Shown: positions 1 to 5,988 of the stretch, piece by piece | Position numbering within the stretch: the first letter of the stretch is position 1 | Layout: the number at the start of each line of letters is the position of its first letter | Assembly (NCBI GenBank): GCA_027052755.1 | Contig: JALUEN010000234.1 | Location: forward strand, 1,160-7,212 | DNA from: a bacterium | GTDB lineage: Bacteria > DRYD01 > JALUEN01 | DNA length: 6,053 bases | Direction of reading: 5' to 3' | Made by a program: the position numbers and the translations under genes | Notes under the pieces: model-generated | What the model was told of the DNA's origin: nothing | The model's database searches: none | The model's input: the letters and a program-made list of their open reading frames with translations, nothing else

Positions 1-85
1 AAAAAAGGGATTCCTGAACTTCTGTTAAATACCTAAAATTAAGAGTCATCCCTATTTACTAAGCCTATCCTGTGAGGTGTGCTAG
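1..85 (+). promoter_or_regulatory. Upstream region and candidate promoter of the HerA-like/thiI operon
   Basis: This AT-rich leader holds a TATA-like box, GTTAAATAC, with its core TTAAATA at 25-31, centred about 58 nt before the ATG at 86. That would place an archaeal-type transcription start near 53 and give a leader of about 33 nt. Read as a bacterial promoter, TAAAAT at 34-39 could be a -10 element, but the hexamer 17 nt upstream (TTCCTG) is a poor -35. The ribosome binding site is GAGGTG at 74-79, 6 nt before the ATG. The window edge cuts off whatever lies further upstream. Confidence 0.35.
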
Positions 86-1168
86 ATGACGAACCTAAAG
101 GAGACAAGGGACCTAGAGAAAAAGGGTTTCTCTCAGAAGGTAAACCGGTCGTACCCTTTAGAGCTCAGTGGGGTTAGGCTGGGAAAGATATGCGGAGACG
201 AATCCCCTCTTATAGTTTTAATGAGACAGAGGTACACATCATATAACCCTAACCTCAAGATAGGAGATTTCGTCCTAATTCACGATGATAGAGCTAACTC
301 TAAGTACATAGGTGTTATAGTTAGCGAATCAAACGTATCCATGTACGAGGATGAGTACAGTATAAGAGCCAGTATCGCACACCATGATGATATCACTCAC
401 ACCGAGCGAGATATCTACATCGCTAAGGAGTGGAGGATTAAACTTATAGCTAAGCTAACATCAGGTAAAGTCCTACCTCCAGATCAAGTCCCTTACAGGT
501 TATCTGACGTTACCTACCTACCCATTGATGCTTGGAAGCTGTTCTTAAGAGATCTCCTGGCATCTGATGATAAGCAAGATAGCTGGCACCTGGGTGATTT
601 AGAGGTAGGTTCTAAGATCTTGCCTCTGAAGATTACCTTACCTAAACACAGGATAAACGATAGGCTGGCTATTTTCATAGGGATGAGAGAACTTCTCTCA
701 GAAACTTTACCCTCTATTTCCCTGATCTCTTCTCTGAAAAAACTCGGTTATGCCTTAACCCCTATCCTCACGGTGAAGGATATGGTTGATACGTTAGGAG
801 GCCTGAGAAAACTCCTTAGTGAATCTGGGGGAACTATCACCCCTGGCGCTATGATAAAGGATTCCATTCCTATTCTGCTCTACTCCGAACTATCAGATGA
901 TTTTAACCGATTGAGGATACTGTCCAGCTACTCTAGCCTGATAATTGTACTAACTGACTCTGTGGATCTGAACAGAGTACTACTTAGCACCTTTAATACT
1001 AAGATCTTCTTTAAAGGAGCTTCCGTAAATCTACAAGAGATCTACGGAACAGATATACCTACACACATATTGCACCTTAAGGATTTTAACCTGCTCCTAG
1101 ATGCCTTTGGTTTTCCTATGAAGCTGAACTTCTCCTCTATTTCATCTGATATTATACTAGATATCTGA
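86..1168 (+). CDS. HerA-like protein with HAS-barrel and degenerate ATPase domain (predicted inactive)
   Basis: This 360-aa protein has no intact catalytic motif, but its layout follows the HerA/FtsK-type ATPases. Residues about 58-130 look like a HAS-barrel (GDFVLIHDD, IGVIVSES, then RASIAHHDD). Residues 169-200 then resemble the lead-in to a HerA Walker A motif, yet where the P-loop GxxGxGKS should be the sequence reads LAIFIGMRELLS (194-205). Around 261-271, PILLYSELSDD sits where Walker B should be: the Asp is replaced by Ser and the Glu (E268) is kept. Residues 285-310 (SLIIVLTDSVDLNRVLL, then NTKIFFKG) match the late strand, the decoy-like loop and the 'cNtqIifR' segment of HerA. Typical HerA proteins are about 500 aa or more, so the core is also shortened. 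The match is from memory of the family, so it is an inference. Such a protein could be a structural partner or regulator of an active HerA. The ATG at 86 has GAGGTG 6 nt upstream. The gene ends 13 nt before the ThiI-like gene, so the two are probably cotranscribed. Confidence 0.6.
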   Translation: MTNLKETRDLEKKGFSQKVNRSYPLELSGVRLGKICGDESPLIVLMRQRYTSYNPNLKIGDFVLIHDDRANSKYIGVIVSESNVSMYEDEYSIRASIAHHDDITHTERDIYIAKEWRIKLIAKLTSGKVLPPDQVPYRLSDVTYLPIDAWKLFLRDLLASDDKQDSWHLGDLEVGSKILPLKITLPKHRINDRLAIFIGMRELLSETLPSISLISSLKKLGYALTPILTVKDMVDTLGGLRKLLSESGGTITPGAMIKDSIPILLYSELSDDFNRLRILSSYSSLIIVLTDSVDLNRVLLSTFNTKIFFKGASVNLQEIYGTDIPTHILHLKDFNLLLDAFGFPMKLNFSSISSDIILDI

Positions 1169-1170
1169 GA

Positions 1171-1184
1171 GGAGGGAGACCGTG
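1171..1184 (+). promoter_or_regulatory. Shine-Dalgarno site selecting the GTG start of thiI
   Basis: GGAGGG at 1171-1176 lies 5 nt before GTG at 1182. The next in-frame start, ATG at 1200, is 23 nt away from this site, and the nearer ATG at 1189 is out of frame. The ribosome binding site therefore selects the GTG. Confidence 0.7.
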
Positions 1185-2561
1185 ATCAATGAGCTAGCCA
1201 TGTCCAATAAGTATAGCCTGATTATAGCCGGAGTTGACGAGCTTTGGACTAAGTCCCCTCCAGTCCAAAAACAGTTTCTTAAATTACTAAAAAAGGATAT
1301 AGAGAACCGCATTAAAGCAGAGGTTGAGCTGGGAAGGGGGAGGCTATTTATAAGGCCTTATTCTAGGGAGCAACTGGAGAAACTTAGAAAAGTCTTTGGC
1401 CTGTCCTTTATAGCCCCAGCAGAAACTCTCCCCACAGATCTTAGAGCTATCATATCTAGAATAAAGGAGATAGCTCCTAACCTATCCGGGACCTTTAGGA
1501 TAACTACCCACCGCTCATGGAAGGGCTTCCCTATGACCTCTATAGAGCTAAACCGGTTACTAGGAGAGGAGATCCTTAAAGTTAACCCAAACCTCAAGGT
1601 TAGCTTAAAAGAACCGGAAACTAACATACACGTTGAAATCCATAAAGACCTTACCTACCTGTACTGGGAGAGGATCAGAGGAGCAGGAGGTTTACCGCTA
1701 GGCTCTAGTGGTAGAGTGCTTATGCTCTTCTCAGGTGGGATAGATTCACCTGTAGCAACCTGGTTACTTGCTAAGAGAGGAGTGGAACCTACGCTCTTGT
1801 TCTTTAATCTAGAGGTAGGAGTACCTCAGGAACTCTTAGACGTTCACTCTATCCTCAAAGAGTGGATACCTAAGCTACCCCTGTACGAGGTGAACATCTC
1901 AGATATAGTACCCTTAATCCTTAGAAAAGTTCGCCCTGGATATAGACAGATAGTTCTTAAGATCCTGTTCTACAGGTTAGCCTCTGAGTTCGCTAAGCTC
2001 CATAACCTTGATGTGATAGCTACAGGTGAGAGCCTAGGACAGGTCTCTACACAAACCTTGAAGAGTTTAACCATATTAGATAAGGTGATAGAGGAACCTA
2101 TACTAAGACCTCTCCTCTGCTTTGATAAGAAAGAGGTCATCAACCTAGCTCGCTCTATAGGTACCTTAAAGGCGAGTGAGAAGGTAAAGGAAATCTGCGC
2201 TCTAGAGAAACGCAGTAATCCATCACCTAACCAGAGGATTGCACTTGAGGAGTATGAGAAGCTAAACCTCAATCTTAAGGAGATAGTCCTCAGAGGAAGG
2301 CTTCTGAGCTATACAGATATAAAAAGTGAAAACTCTGGAGAGCTGAAGTTGCCTGAAACCTTTAAGCTAGAGGATTTTGAGATTCTTCACTTACCTGAGG
2401 ATCTAGACGTGCAACCTGAAAGCTCTAAGAGATATCTACTGATATGTAAAACTGGTACAACCGCTAAAGTTATCGCTGAGCGATGGAGAGAAAGAGGTAT
2501 AGAAGCCTACGCTTTAGATGAAAAAACAGCTGAGAGACTATTAAAGGGATCAAAAAAATAA
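1182..2561 (+). CDS. thiI: ThiI-type tRNA 4-thiouridine synthetase with short rhodanese-like tail
   Basis: ThiI adenylates U8 of tRNA and transfers persulfide sulfur to make 4-thiouridine in the cytoplasm; in some organisms it also supplies sulfur for the thiamin thiazole ring. Of 459 aa, residues about 10-75 form the N-terminal ferredoxin-like domain and about 80-165 the THUMP domain (FPMTSIELNR, then the GAGGLPLG linker at 167-174). Residues 176-375 are the PP-loop ATPase, with SGGIDSP at 184-190, the ThiI signature GESLGQVSTQT at 282-292 and EPILRPL at 305-311. Cys339 corresponds to E. coli Cys344. The tail holds ICKTGTTAK (421-429), which resembles a rhodanese active-site loop, so Cys422 would match E. 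coli Cys456. That tail is shorter than in E. coli (459 versus 482 aa overall) and lacks the usual rhodanese DxR strand. The two cysteines suggest the E. coli-like persulfide/disulfide mechanism. The start is GTG, chosen by GGAGGG 5 nt upstream. It is the second gene of a two-gene operon; its stop is 2 nt before a strong hairpin. Confidence 0.93.
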   Translation: MINELAMSNKYSLIIAGVDELWTKSPPVQKQFLKLLKKDIENRIKAEVELGRGRLFIRPYSREQLEKLRKVFGLSFIAPAETLPTDLRAIISRIKEIAPNLSGTFRITTHRSWKGFPMTSIELNRLLGEEILKVNPNLKVSLKEPETNIHVEIHKDLTYLYWERIRGAGGLPLGSSGRVLMLFSGGIDSPVATWLLAKRGVEPTLLFFNLEVGVPQELLDVHSILKEWIPKLPLYEVNISDIVPLILRKVRPGYRQIVLKILFYRLASEFAKLHNLDVIATGESLGQVSTQTLKSLTILDKVIEEPILRPLLCFDKKEVINLARSIGTLKASEKVKEICALEKRSNPSPNQRIALEEYEKLNLNLKEIVLRGRLLSYTDIKSENSGELKLPETFKLEDFEILHLPEDLDVQPESSKRYLLICKTGTTAKVIAERWRERGIEAYALDEKTAERLLKGSKK

Positions 2562-2585
2562 TAGGGGAGGGGAGTACCCCTCCCC
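2552..2585 (-). terminator. Terminator hairpin between converging thiI and ferritin genes
   Basis: GGGGAGGGG (2564-2572) pairs perfectly with CCCCTCCCC (2577-2585) around the 4-nt loop AGTA, a 9-bp stem that is almost all G-C. Read on the minus strand, the stem is followed directly by TATTATTTTTTT (2563-2552), giving a classic intrinsic terminator for the ferritin transcript about 30 nt after its stop. On the plus strand the stem starts 2 nt after the thiI stop but has no T-run behind it, so it may only block or stabilise the thiI transcript end. The T-run lies over the last thiI codons. Confidence 0.75.
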
Positions 2586-2615
2586 GTGAGTCTCTCCCTT
2601 AAGTACTTATAAGGT

Positions 2616-3101
2616 TTATCTCTTTGCCAGCTCTCTGTCTAACATGAAGAGGCCCTGAGGGTGATCCTTGATCATCCTAAGCTTCTCAACTATGTTGTAA
2701 GTGCTAGCCTCTTCCTCTACCTGCTCCTCTACAAACCACTGTAACATGTTCTCCGTAGCCTTGTCTCCCTCTTCCTTAGCTAGATCAACAAGTTTGTAGA
2801 TAGATTCAGAGATGTATCTTTCGTGGTTGTAGGCATCCTCAAAAGCCTCCAACGGGGACTTCCACTCAGTCTTAGGAGCCTTTATCTCCTTTAAGATAAC
2901 CCTTCCTCTTCTGTCATAGACGTAGTTATAAAGCTTCATAGCATGCCCTATCTCCTCCTCAAACTGCTTCTTCATCCAGTGAGAGAAGCCAGGGAAGTTA
3001 ATTGAATCAAAATAGGTTGCCATAGATAGGTAAAGGTAAGCAGAGAACAGTTCAAGGTTTATCTGCTCATTGAGAGCTTCCTCCATCCTCTTGCTCAGCA
3101 T
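2616..3101 (-). CDS. ftnA: Ferritin (FtnA-type, non-haem)
   Basis: Ferritin forms a 24-subunit cytoplasmic shell that oxidises Fe(II) and stores it as a mineral, limiting iron-driven oxidative damage. The protein has 161 aa, close to E. coli FtnA (165), and can be aligned to it without offset. The full ferroxidase set is visible: Glu17, Tyr24, Glu50, His53, Glu94 and Gln127, with third-site ligands Glu49, Glu126, Glu129 and Glu130. Recognisable blocks are [12 protein letters not shown] (20-31), [15 protein letters not shown] (41-55) and [12 protein letters not shown] (122-133). There is no Met pair of the haem-binding bacterioferritin type, so this is a ferritin. The start and many positions resemble Pyrococcus and Archaeoglobus ferritins. 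ATG at 3101 is chosen over Met6 by a near-perfect GAGGAGGTGA (3117-3108) 6 nt upstream. It lies 98 nt downstream of the glycosyltransferase gene, probably with its own promoter, and ends at a strong terminator. Confidence 0.95.
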   Translation of the reverse strand: MLSKRMEEALNEQINLELFSAYLYLSMATYFDSINFPGFSHWMKKQFEEEIGHAMKLYNYVYDRRGRVILKEIKAPKTEWKSPLEAFEDAYNHERYISESIYKLVDLAKEEGDKATENMLQWFVEEQVEEEASTYNIVEKLRMIKDHPQGLFMLDRELAKR

Positions 3102-3199
3102 CTAGGTTCACCTCCTCTGATCTAGATTTTTAATTCTTCCTAATCTGTATTCAGTTTAAGTTTGTATTCTTTCTTTATTTTCTTATTCCACTAAAACCT
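3102..3199 (-). promoter_or_regulatory. Ferritin upstream region with TATA-like box and strong ribosome binding site
   Basis: This AT-rich gap is much longer than the other gaps on this strand, which argues for separate transcription of the ferritin gene. On the minus strand AAACTTAAACT (3163-3153) forms a TATA-like box centred about 57 nt before the ATG, the same distance as the boxes before the genes at 86 and 5988. GAGGAGGTGA (3117-3108) is the ribosome binding site. No convincing bacterial -35/-10 pair and no Fur-like inverted repeat was seen. No hairpin terminator is visible after the glycosyltransferase stop, so read-through from upstream is possible. Confidence 0.4.
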
Positions 3200-4114
3200 T
3201 TAAAATCCTTCTCTATCTCCTTCTCTCAGAATTTGAAAGAGGTGCTCATAATACTCTATTCTAGCTAATGTTCTCATCGCTTTAAGGTATTTTCCATCTA
3301 GCGGACCTTCTTCTAGCTGGGAAAGTGTTCTTGAAGCCCTCTCCTTAAAATTCAGAAGCTTCGCTAATTTCAGCCATAATCTATTTAATGGATGTAGTCC
3401 CACAGCTAATTTCGCTCTGAAGGATCTTCGCTTTGAGAGATAAACCCATGCCATCCTGGCTTGTTGACGCTTCTGATTCAGGATCCCCTTCATCCACTCC
3501 CTTCTCCAAGGAGGTTTGTAGTGATAGCCTATGGCTTTGCGGTTAAAAACCCGTTTAAGCCCCAGCTCTCTTAACCTATATCCCATCTCTATATCTTCCC
3601 ATCCGTATTCAGTGAACTCTTCACTGAAAAGCCCTGCTTGTATCAAATGCTCTCTTCTCACTGATACGTTACTTGTCCAGAAAAAAGAGGTGGAGAAATC
3701 CTCAGGACGCCATTTAGGGTAGGGGGGACGCTTTAACTCAGTAACGTGATTTACCCAGCCATTGACAACCAGGTTATTTGCTCTCTGGTGAGTCAGTAGA
3801 TGCTCCTTTAAGAGATCCCTATCAGGCATTACATCATCATCTGTTATAAGTATTATCTCTGCATCAGTGTTCAAAATCCCCTGATTCCTAGCTTTAGAGA
3901 GAGAGGTTTTAGGGAGGTCTATGAGCTTTAAGAGATATCTAACCTTTCCAGATAATTCCTTAACCATCTCTTGAGTGCCATCAGTACACCCATCACAGAT
4001 AACTATTACCTCATACCTATCATGAGCTAGCGATTGATCATCATAATACTCTAGCACTTTCCTCAAGATATCTCGCCTGTTATGAGTAGATATCTGAACT
4101 GATATAAGGGACAT
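3200..4114 (-). CDS. Family 2 glycosyltransferase (GT-A fold)
   Basis: This enzyme should transfer a sugar from a nucleotide-sugar donor to an unknown acceptor on the inner face of the membrane, as in cell-surface polysaccharide, glycolipid or protein glycosylation. The 304-aa protein has the GT2 motifs in order. VQISTHNRR (6-14) is the first strand, VICDGCTDGT (38-47) binds nucleotide through Asp41, and LSKARNQGI is at 72-80. DDD at 92-94 is the metal-binding DxD motif. SNVSV at 148-152 and FTEYGWEDIEMGYRL (167-181) carry the acceptor-site ED pair, with His198 as the likely third metal ligand. From 200 on the chain is basic and helical (residues 202-262), perhaps a membrane-surface anchor; no transmembrane helix is seen. 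The ATG at 4114 is set by AAGGAGGT (4128-4121), which overlaps the stop of the upstream hydrolase gene, so translation is probably coupled. Donor and acceptor cannot be read from the sequence. Confidence 0.9.
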   Translation of the reverse strand: MSLISVQISTHNRRDILRKVLEYYDDQSLAHDRYEVIVICDGCTDGTQEMVKELSGKVRYLLKLIDLPKTSLSKARNQGILNTDAEIILITDDDVMPDRDLLKEHLLTHQRANNLVVNGWVNHVTELKRPPYPKWRPEDFSTSFFWTSNVSVRREHLIQAGLFSEEFTEYGWEDIEMGYRLRELGLKRVFNRKAIGYHYKPPWRREWMKGILNQKRQQARMAWVYLSKRRSFRAKLAVGLHPLNRLWLKLAKLLNFKERASRTLSQLEEGPLDGKYLKAMRTLARIEYYEHLFQILREGDREGF

Positions 4115-4120
4115 AGCTAT

Positions 4121-4129
4121 ACCTCCTTA
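4121..4129 (-). promoter_or_regulatory. Ribosome binding site overlapping the upstream stop codon
   Basis: The stop TAA of the hydrolase gene (4129-4127) runs directly into AAGGAGGT (4128-4121), 6 nt before the glycosyltransferase ATG. A ribosome finishing the first gene would stop on this site, which favours coupled translation of the two proteins. Confidence 0.75.
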
Positions 4130-5047
4130 TAGCTCTAAAGTAAGCTTGAAACCATCTCTATTAGGCAATATAATGAACGACTTATCCCTTATAAGTTCCA
4201 AAGCTTTTTCCTTTACCTCAGGTATAATCCACCTAGGGCTAAGGTGAGTGAGAATTAGTTTAGCGCCATCAGCTAGCCAGCCTCGGCCCTTAAAATCATT
4301 GAAAGCCTCAATTATACCCCTTAAATCTAGATGAGGAGTCTCCATCTTCTCACCAAGGGGTAAAGGGCAACCTAAAATAACTGCCTTCATCTTTCTCTCC
4401 TCACATTTAGAGGATAGTATATCTAAAAGCTGATCTGAGAAGTCCTTGAAGTCTGACATGTAAAACACATAGAATTTACTAAAACTTATTAGGTAACCTA
4501 GAGCTCTGCCTTTATAGTCCGCGTATAAGTTTGAAGAGGGATGTCCAGTGGGTAGGGGAGTGATCGTGATACCTGAGTTGGGCAGGGTAGTCTCCTCTCC
4601 CTCTCTCACGACCTTCAAGATTATCTTAGCCGGACTTACACCTCTTATGATAAATCCATCAGAGGTCTCAGTTATCTCCGGATTACCCCTGAATCTCCTC
4701 ATAATTGTTAGATAGCTTTCTATGAGATCCTCACCAGCGAAAACGTATAGATCCTTTCTCTGGAATTCCTCATCTAGTATAGCGTATTTTCCTATCTTGT
4801 AAGTGGCTATTAGTTCTGGGTGAAAGTGGTCCTTATGACCATGCGTGAACAGGTTATATTTGATCTCTGAGAGCTTCACACCGCTCATAGCCAGTGAGTA
4901 GTTTATATCCGGGGGGTTATCTATCAGTATACCACCGAATGGGGTCCTAAAAAAAGTAGCCGTGTTTTTCCTGTCATATACCCCGTAAGGAGTAATGTGC
5001 ACAGGTTCTCCTCCACCAGTTCCTAGTAAGATGATATCCACCTTCAT
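4127..5047 (-). CDS. PhnP-like metallo-beta-lactamase-fold hydrolase
   Basis: This predicted binuclear metal hydrolase resembles the PhnP branch of the metallo-beta-lactamase fold, which cleaves cyclic phosphodiesters. Numbering from the ATG at 5047 (306 aa), GTGGGEP is at 9-15, an Asp of the LID strand at 43, and the THGHKDH metal site at 68-74 (His69, His71, Asp73, His74). His169 follows PLPTG, Asp199 lies in YMSDF, and His268 in LTHLS. His239 in TPHLDL lies where PhnP has its catalytic His200. The PhnP structural zinc site (three Cys in a loop plus His225) is absent: the loop has no Cys and the His is Pro271. About 30 extra residues sit between the HxHxDH motif and His169. There are no phosphonate genes nearby, so the substrate is unknown. 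Start choice: ATG 5047 has GAGGTG 9 nt upstream and gives the usual family start (MKVDIILLGTGG); in-frame GTG codons at 5059 and 5056 are alternatives. It is the middle gene of a probable three-gene operon. Confidence 0.85.
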   Translation of the reverse strand: MKVDIILLGTGGGEPVHITPYGVYDRKNTATFFRTPFGGILIDNPPDINYSLAMSGVKLSEIKYNLFTHGHKDHFHPELIATYKIGKYAILDEEFQRKDLYVFAGEDLIESYLTIMRRFRGNPEITETSDGFIIRGVSPAKIILKVVREGEETTLPNSGITITPLPTGHPSSNLYADYKGRALGYLISFSKFYVFYMSDFKDFSDQLLDILSSKCEERKMKAVILGCPLPLGEKMETPHLDLRGIIEAFNDFKGRGWLADGAKLILTHLSPRWIIPEVKEKALELIRDKSFIILPNRDGFKLTLEL

Positions 5048-5073
5048 AAATCTCACCACCTCTCCTTCAGTTC

Positions 5074-5988
5074 TTAGCTATCCTTTGAGAACCTGTAAAC
5101 GTATATAGTGGTCTCCTCATCATCAGGCGCTAAATATAGGTCGGCATATGAGCAATCCTGAGAAAGGTAGAGGTAAGCTGGATTCCAAGTTAAGATTCTA
5201 CCCTTTGAGCTAACTAGTGTAAAAGGGAAGCTTACTATCGCTTTAAAGTCTCTAGTGAAAAGGGTAAGCCCTCCTAAAACATACTGAGTCTTCAAGCTAG
5301 GATACTCTAAAGTTAGTTTTCTTATTCCTGAGGCAAAGAAAAGCTCTTTATCTCCTATATTTCCTAGGTGTCCACCATCCTGAAACTCAACGAACTTAAA
5401 TGGGTTTATCCCTTCATCAAGTAGTATACCGCTCTCGTCCCAGGTATAATACTTATAACTTCCCCAGGAAAGACCTATTATGGTTCTCTTAGAGCTTCGC
5501 TTAGAAACTAAAAGAGCTCCGATATGATCGTTAGCGATAAAAGCTTCGCTTAACCTTCCCATTCGCAAACTGTACTTGTAGATGATTGATCTACCTCCCG
5601 GCCTATACTCAGCTAAGGGAATCCATAAGTTGTCGCCATCAAAATCTATCCCACCTGGGTGGAAAATTAAGCTACCTTTTATAGTTTTCCTTAAAGTGAT
5701 ATCTTCTAAGAGATTACCGCTTGAAGAGATCTTAAATAAGTGCCCCATCTTAGAGTCCGAATCTACTGAGGTTAAGAAGAAGGTACCTGAGACTTTGTAA
5801 AGCCCCTGAGGGTGATAAGTCCTGAACTTAAGGGGAATCTCTGCTTTTAACTTAGGTGTTTTGAGAAACAGAGATCTTAAATCGCTTACTCTACATCTCA
5901 GAGAGCTAGCTGTGGCGACTTCAAAGGAGAGGAGGGTAGTGAGGATGAAACTTAAGAGAAGCTTAAGGATTAATGATCTCGTTCTCAT
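5074..5988 (-). CDS. Secreted beta-propeller-like protein of unknown function (DUF6454-like)
   Basis: The 304-aa protein starts with a clear signal peptide: basic n-region (Arg2, Arg4, Lys9), hydrophobic core about 10-22 and a likely cut after the AxA site Ala25-Thr-Ala27. The rest is beta-rich with loose repeats and no transmembrane helix. The blocks YHPQGLY (58-64), HPGGIDFDGDNLWIPLAEYR (110-129), NDHIGALL (153-160), GLSWGSYKYYTW (172-183) and EFQDGGHLG (201-209) recall the DUF6454 family of propeller-like proteins, an assignment from memory. The HPGGIDFDGD block could bind a metal or a carbohydrate. The mature protein has only two cysteines, Cys32 and Cys279, near opposite ends. No catalytic motif is recognised and I give no function. 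ATG at 5988 is set by GGAGGTGA (6002-5995) 6 nt upstream. It is the first gene of a likely operon with the PhnP-like hydrolase, 26 nt downstream, and the glycosyltransferase. Confidence 0.75.
   Translation of the reverse strand: MRTRSLILKLLLSFILTTLLSFEVATASSLRCRVSDLRSLFLKTPKLKAEIPLKFRTYHPQGLYKVSGTFFLTSVDSDSKMGHLFKISSSGNLLEDITLRKTIKGSLIFHPGGIDFDGDNLWIPLAEYRPGGRSIIYKYSLRMGRLSEAFIANDHIGALLVSKRSSKRTIIGLSWGSYKYYTWDESGILLDEGINPFKFVEFQDGGHLGNIGDKELFFASGIRKLTLEYPSLKTQYVLGGLTLFTRDFKAIVSFPFTLVSSKGRILTWNPAYLYLSQDCSYADLYLAPDDEETTIYVYRFSKDS

Noticed and set aside
1..22. Possible terminator end of a minus-strand gene upstream of the window (T-run on the minus strand at 6-1)
   Set aside because: Only the weak repeat GGAATCCC precedes the T-run and no stable hairpin is visible; the window edge prevents a decision.
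508..523. CCTACCTACC-like short tandem repeat
   Set aside because: It is a coding coincidence of Thr-Tyr-Leu-Pro codons and a similar string occurs in thiI for the same reason.
1358..1627. 89-codon open frame on the minus strand
   Set aside because: It lies wholly antisense to the conserved THUMP part of thiI, has no convincing ribosome binding site and no recognisable protein features.
1970..2272. 100-codon open frame on the minus strand
   Set aside because: It is antisense to the conserved PP-loop domain of thiI and its serine-rich translation looks like a reverse-frame shadow.
3120..3127. 8-bp palindrome ATCTAGAT beside the ferritin ribosome binding site
   Set aside because: It is short and CTAG-containing words are common in this DNA, so chance is the simplest explanation.
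3102..3199. Fur- or DtxR-type iron box before the ferritin gene
   Set aside because: No inverted repeat matching either consensus was found in the gap.
3531..3722. 63-codon open frame on the plus strand
   Set aside because: It is antisense to the glycosyltransferase active-site region and shows no protein family features.
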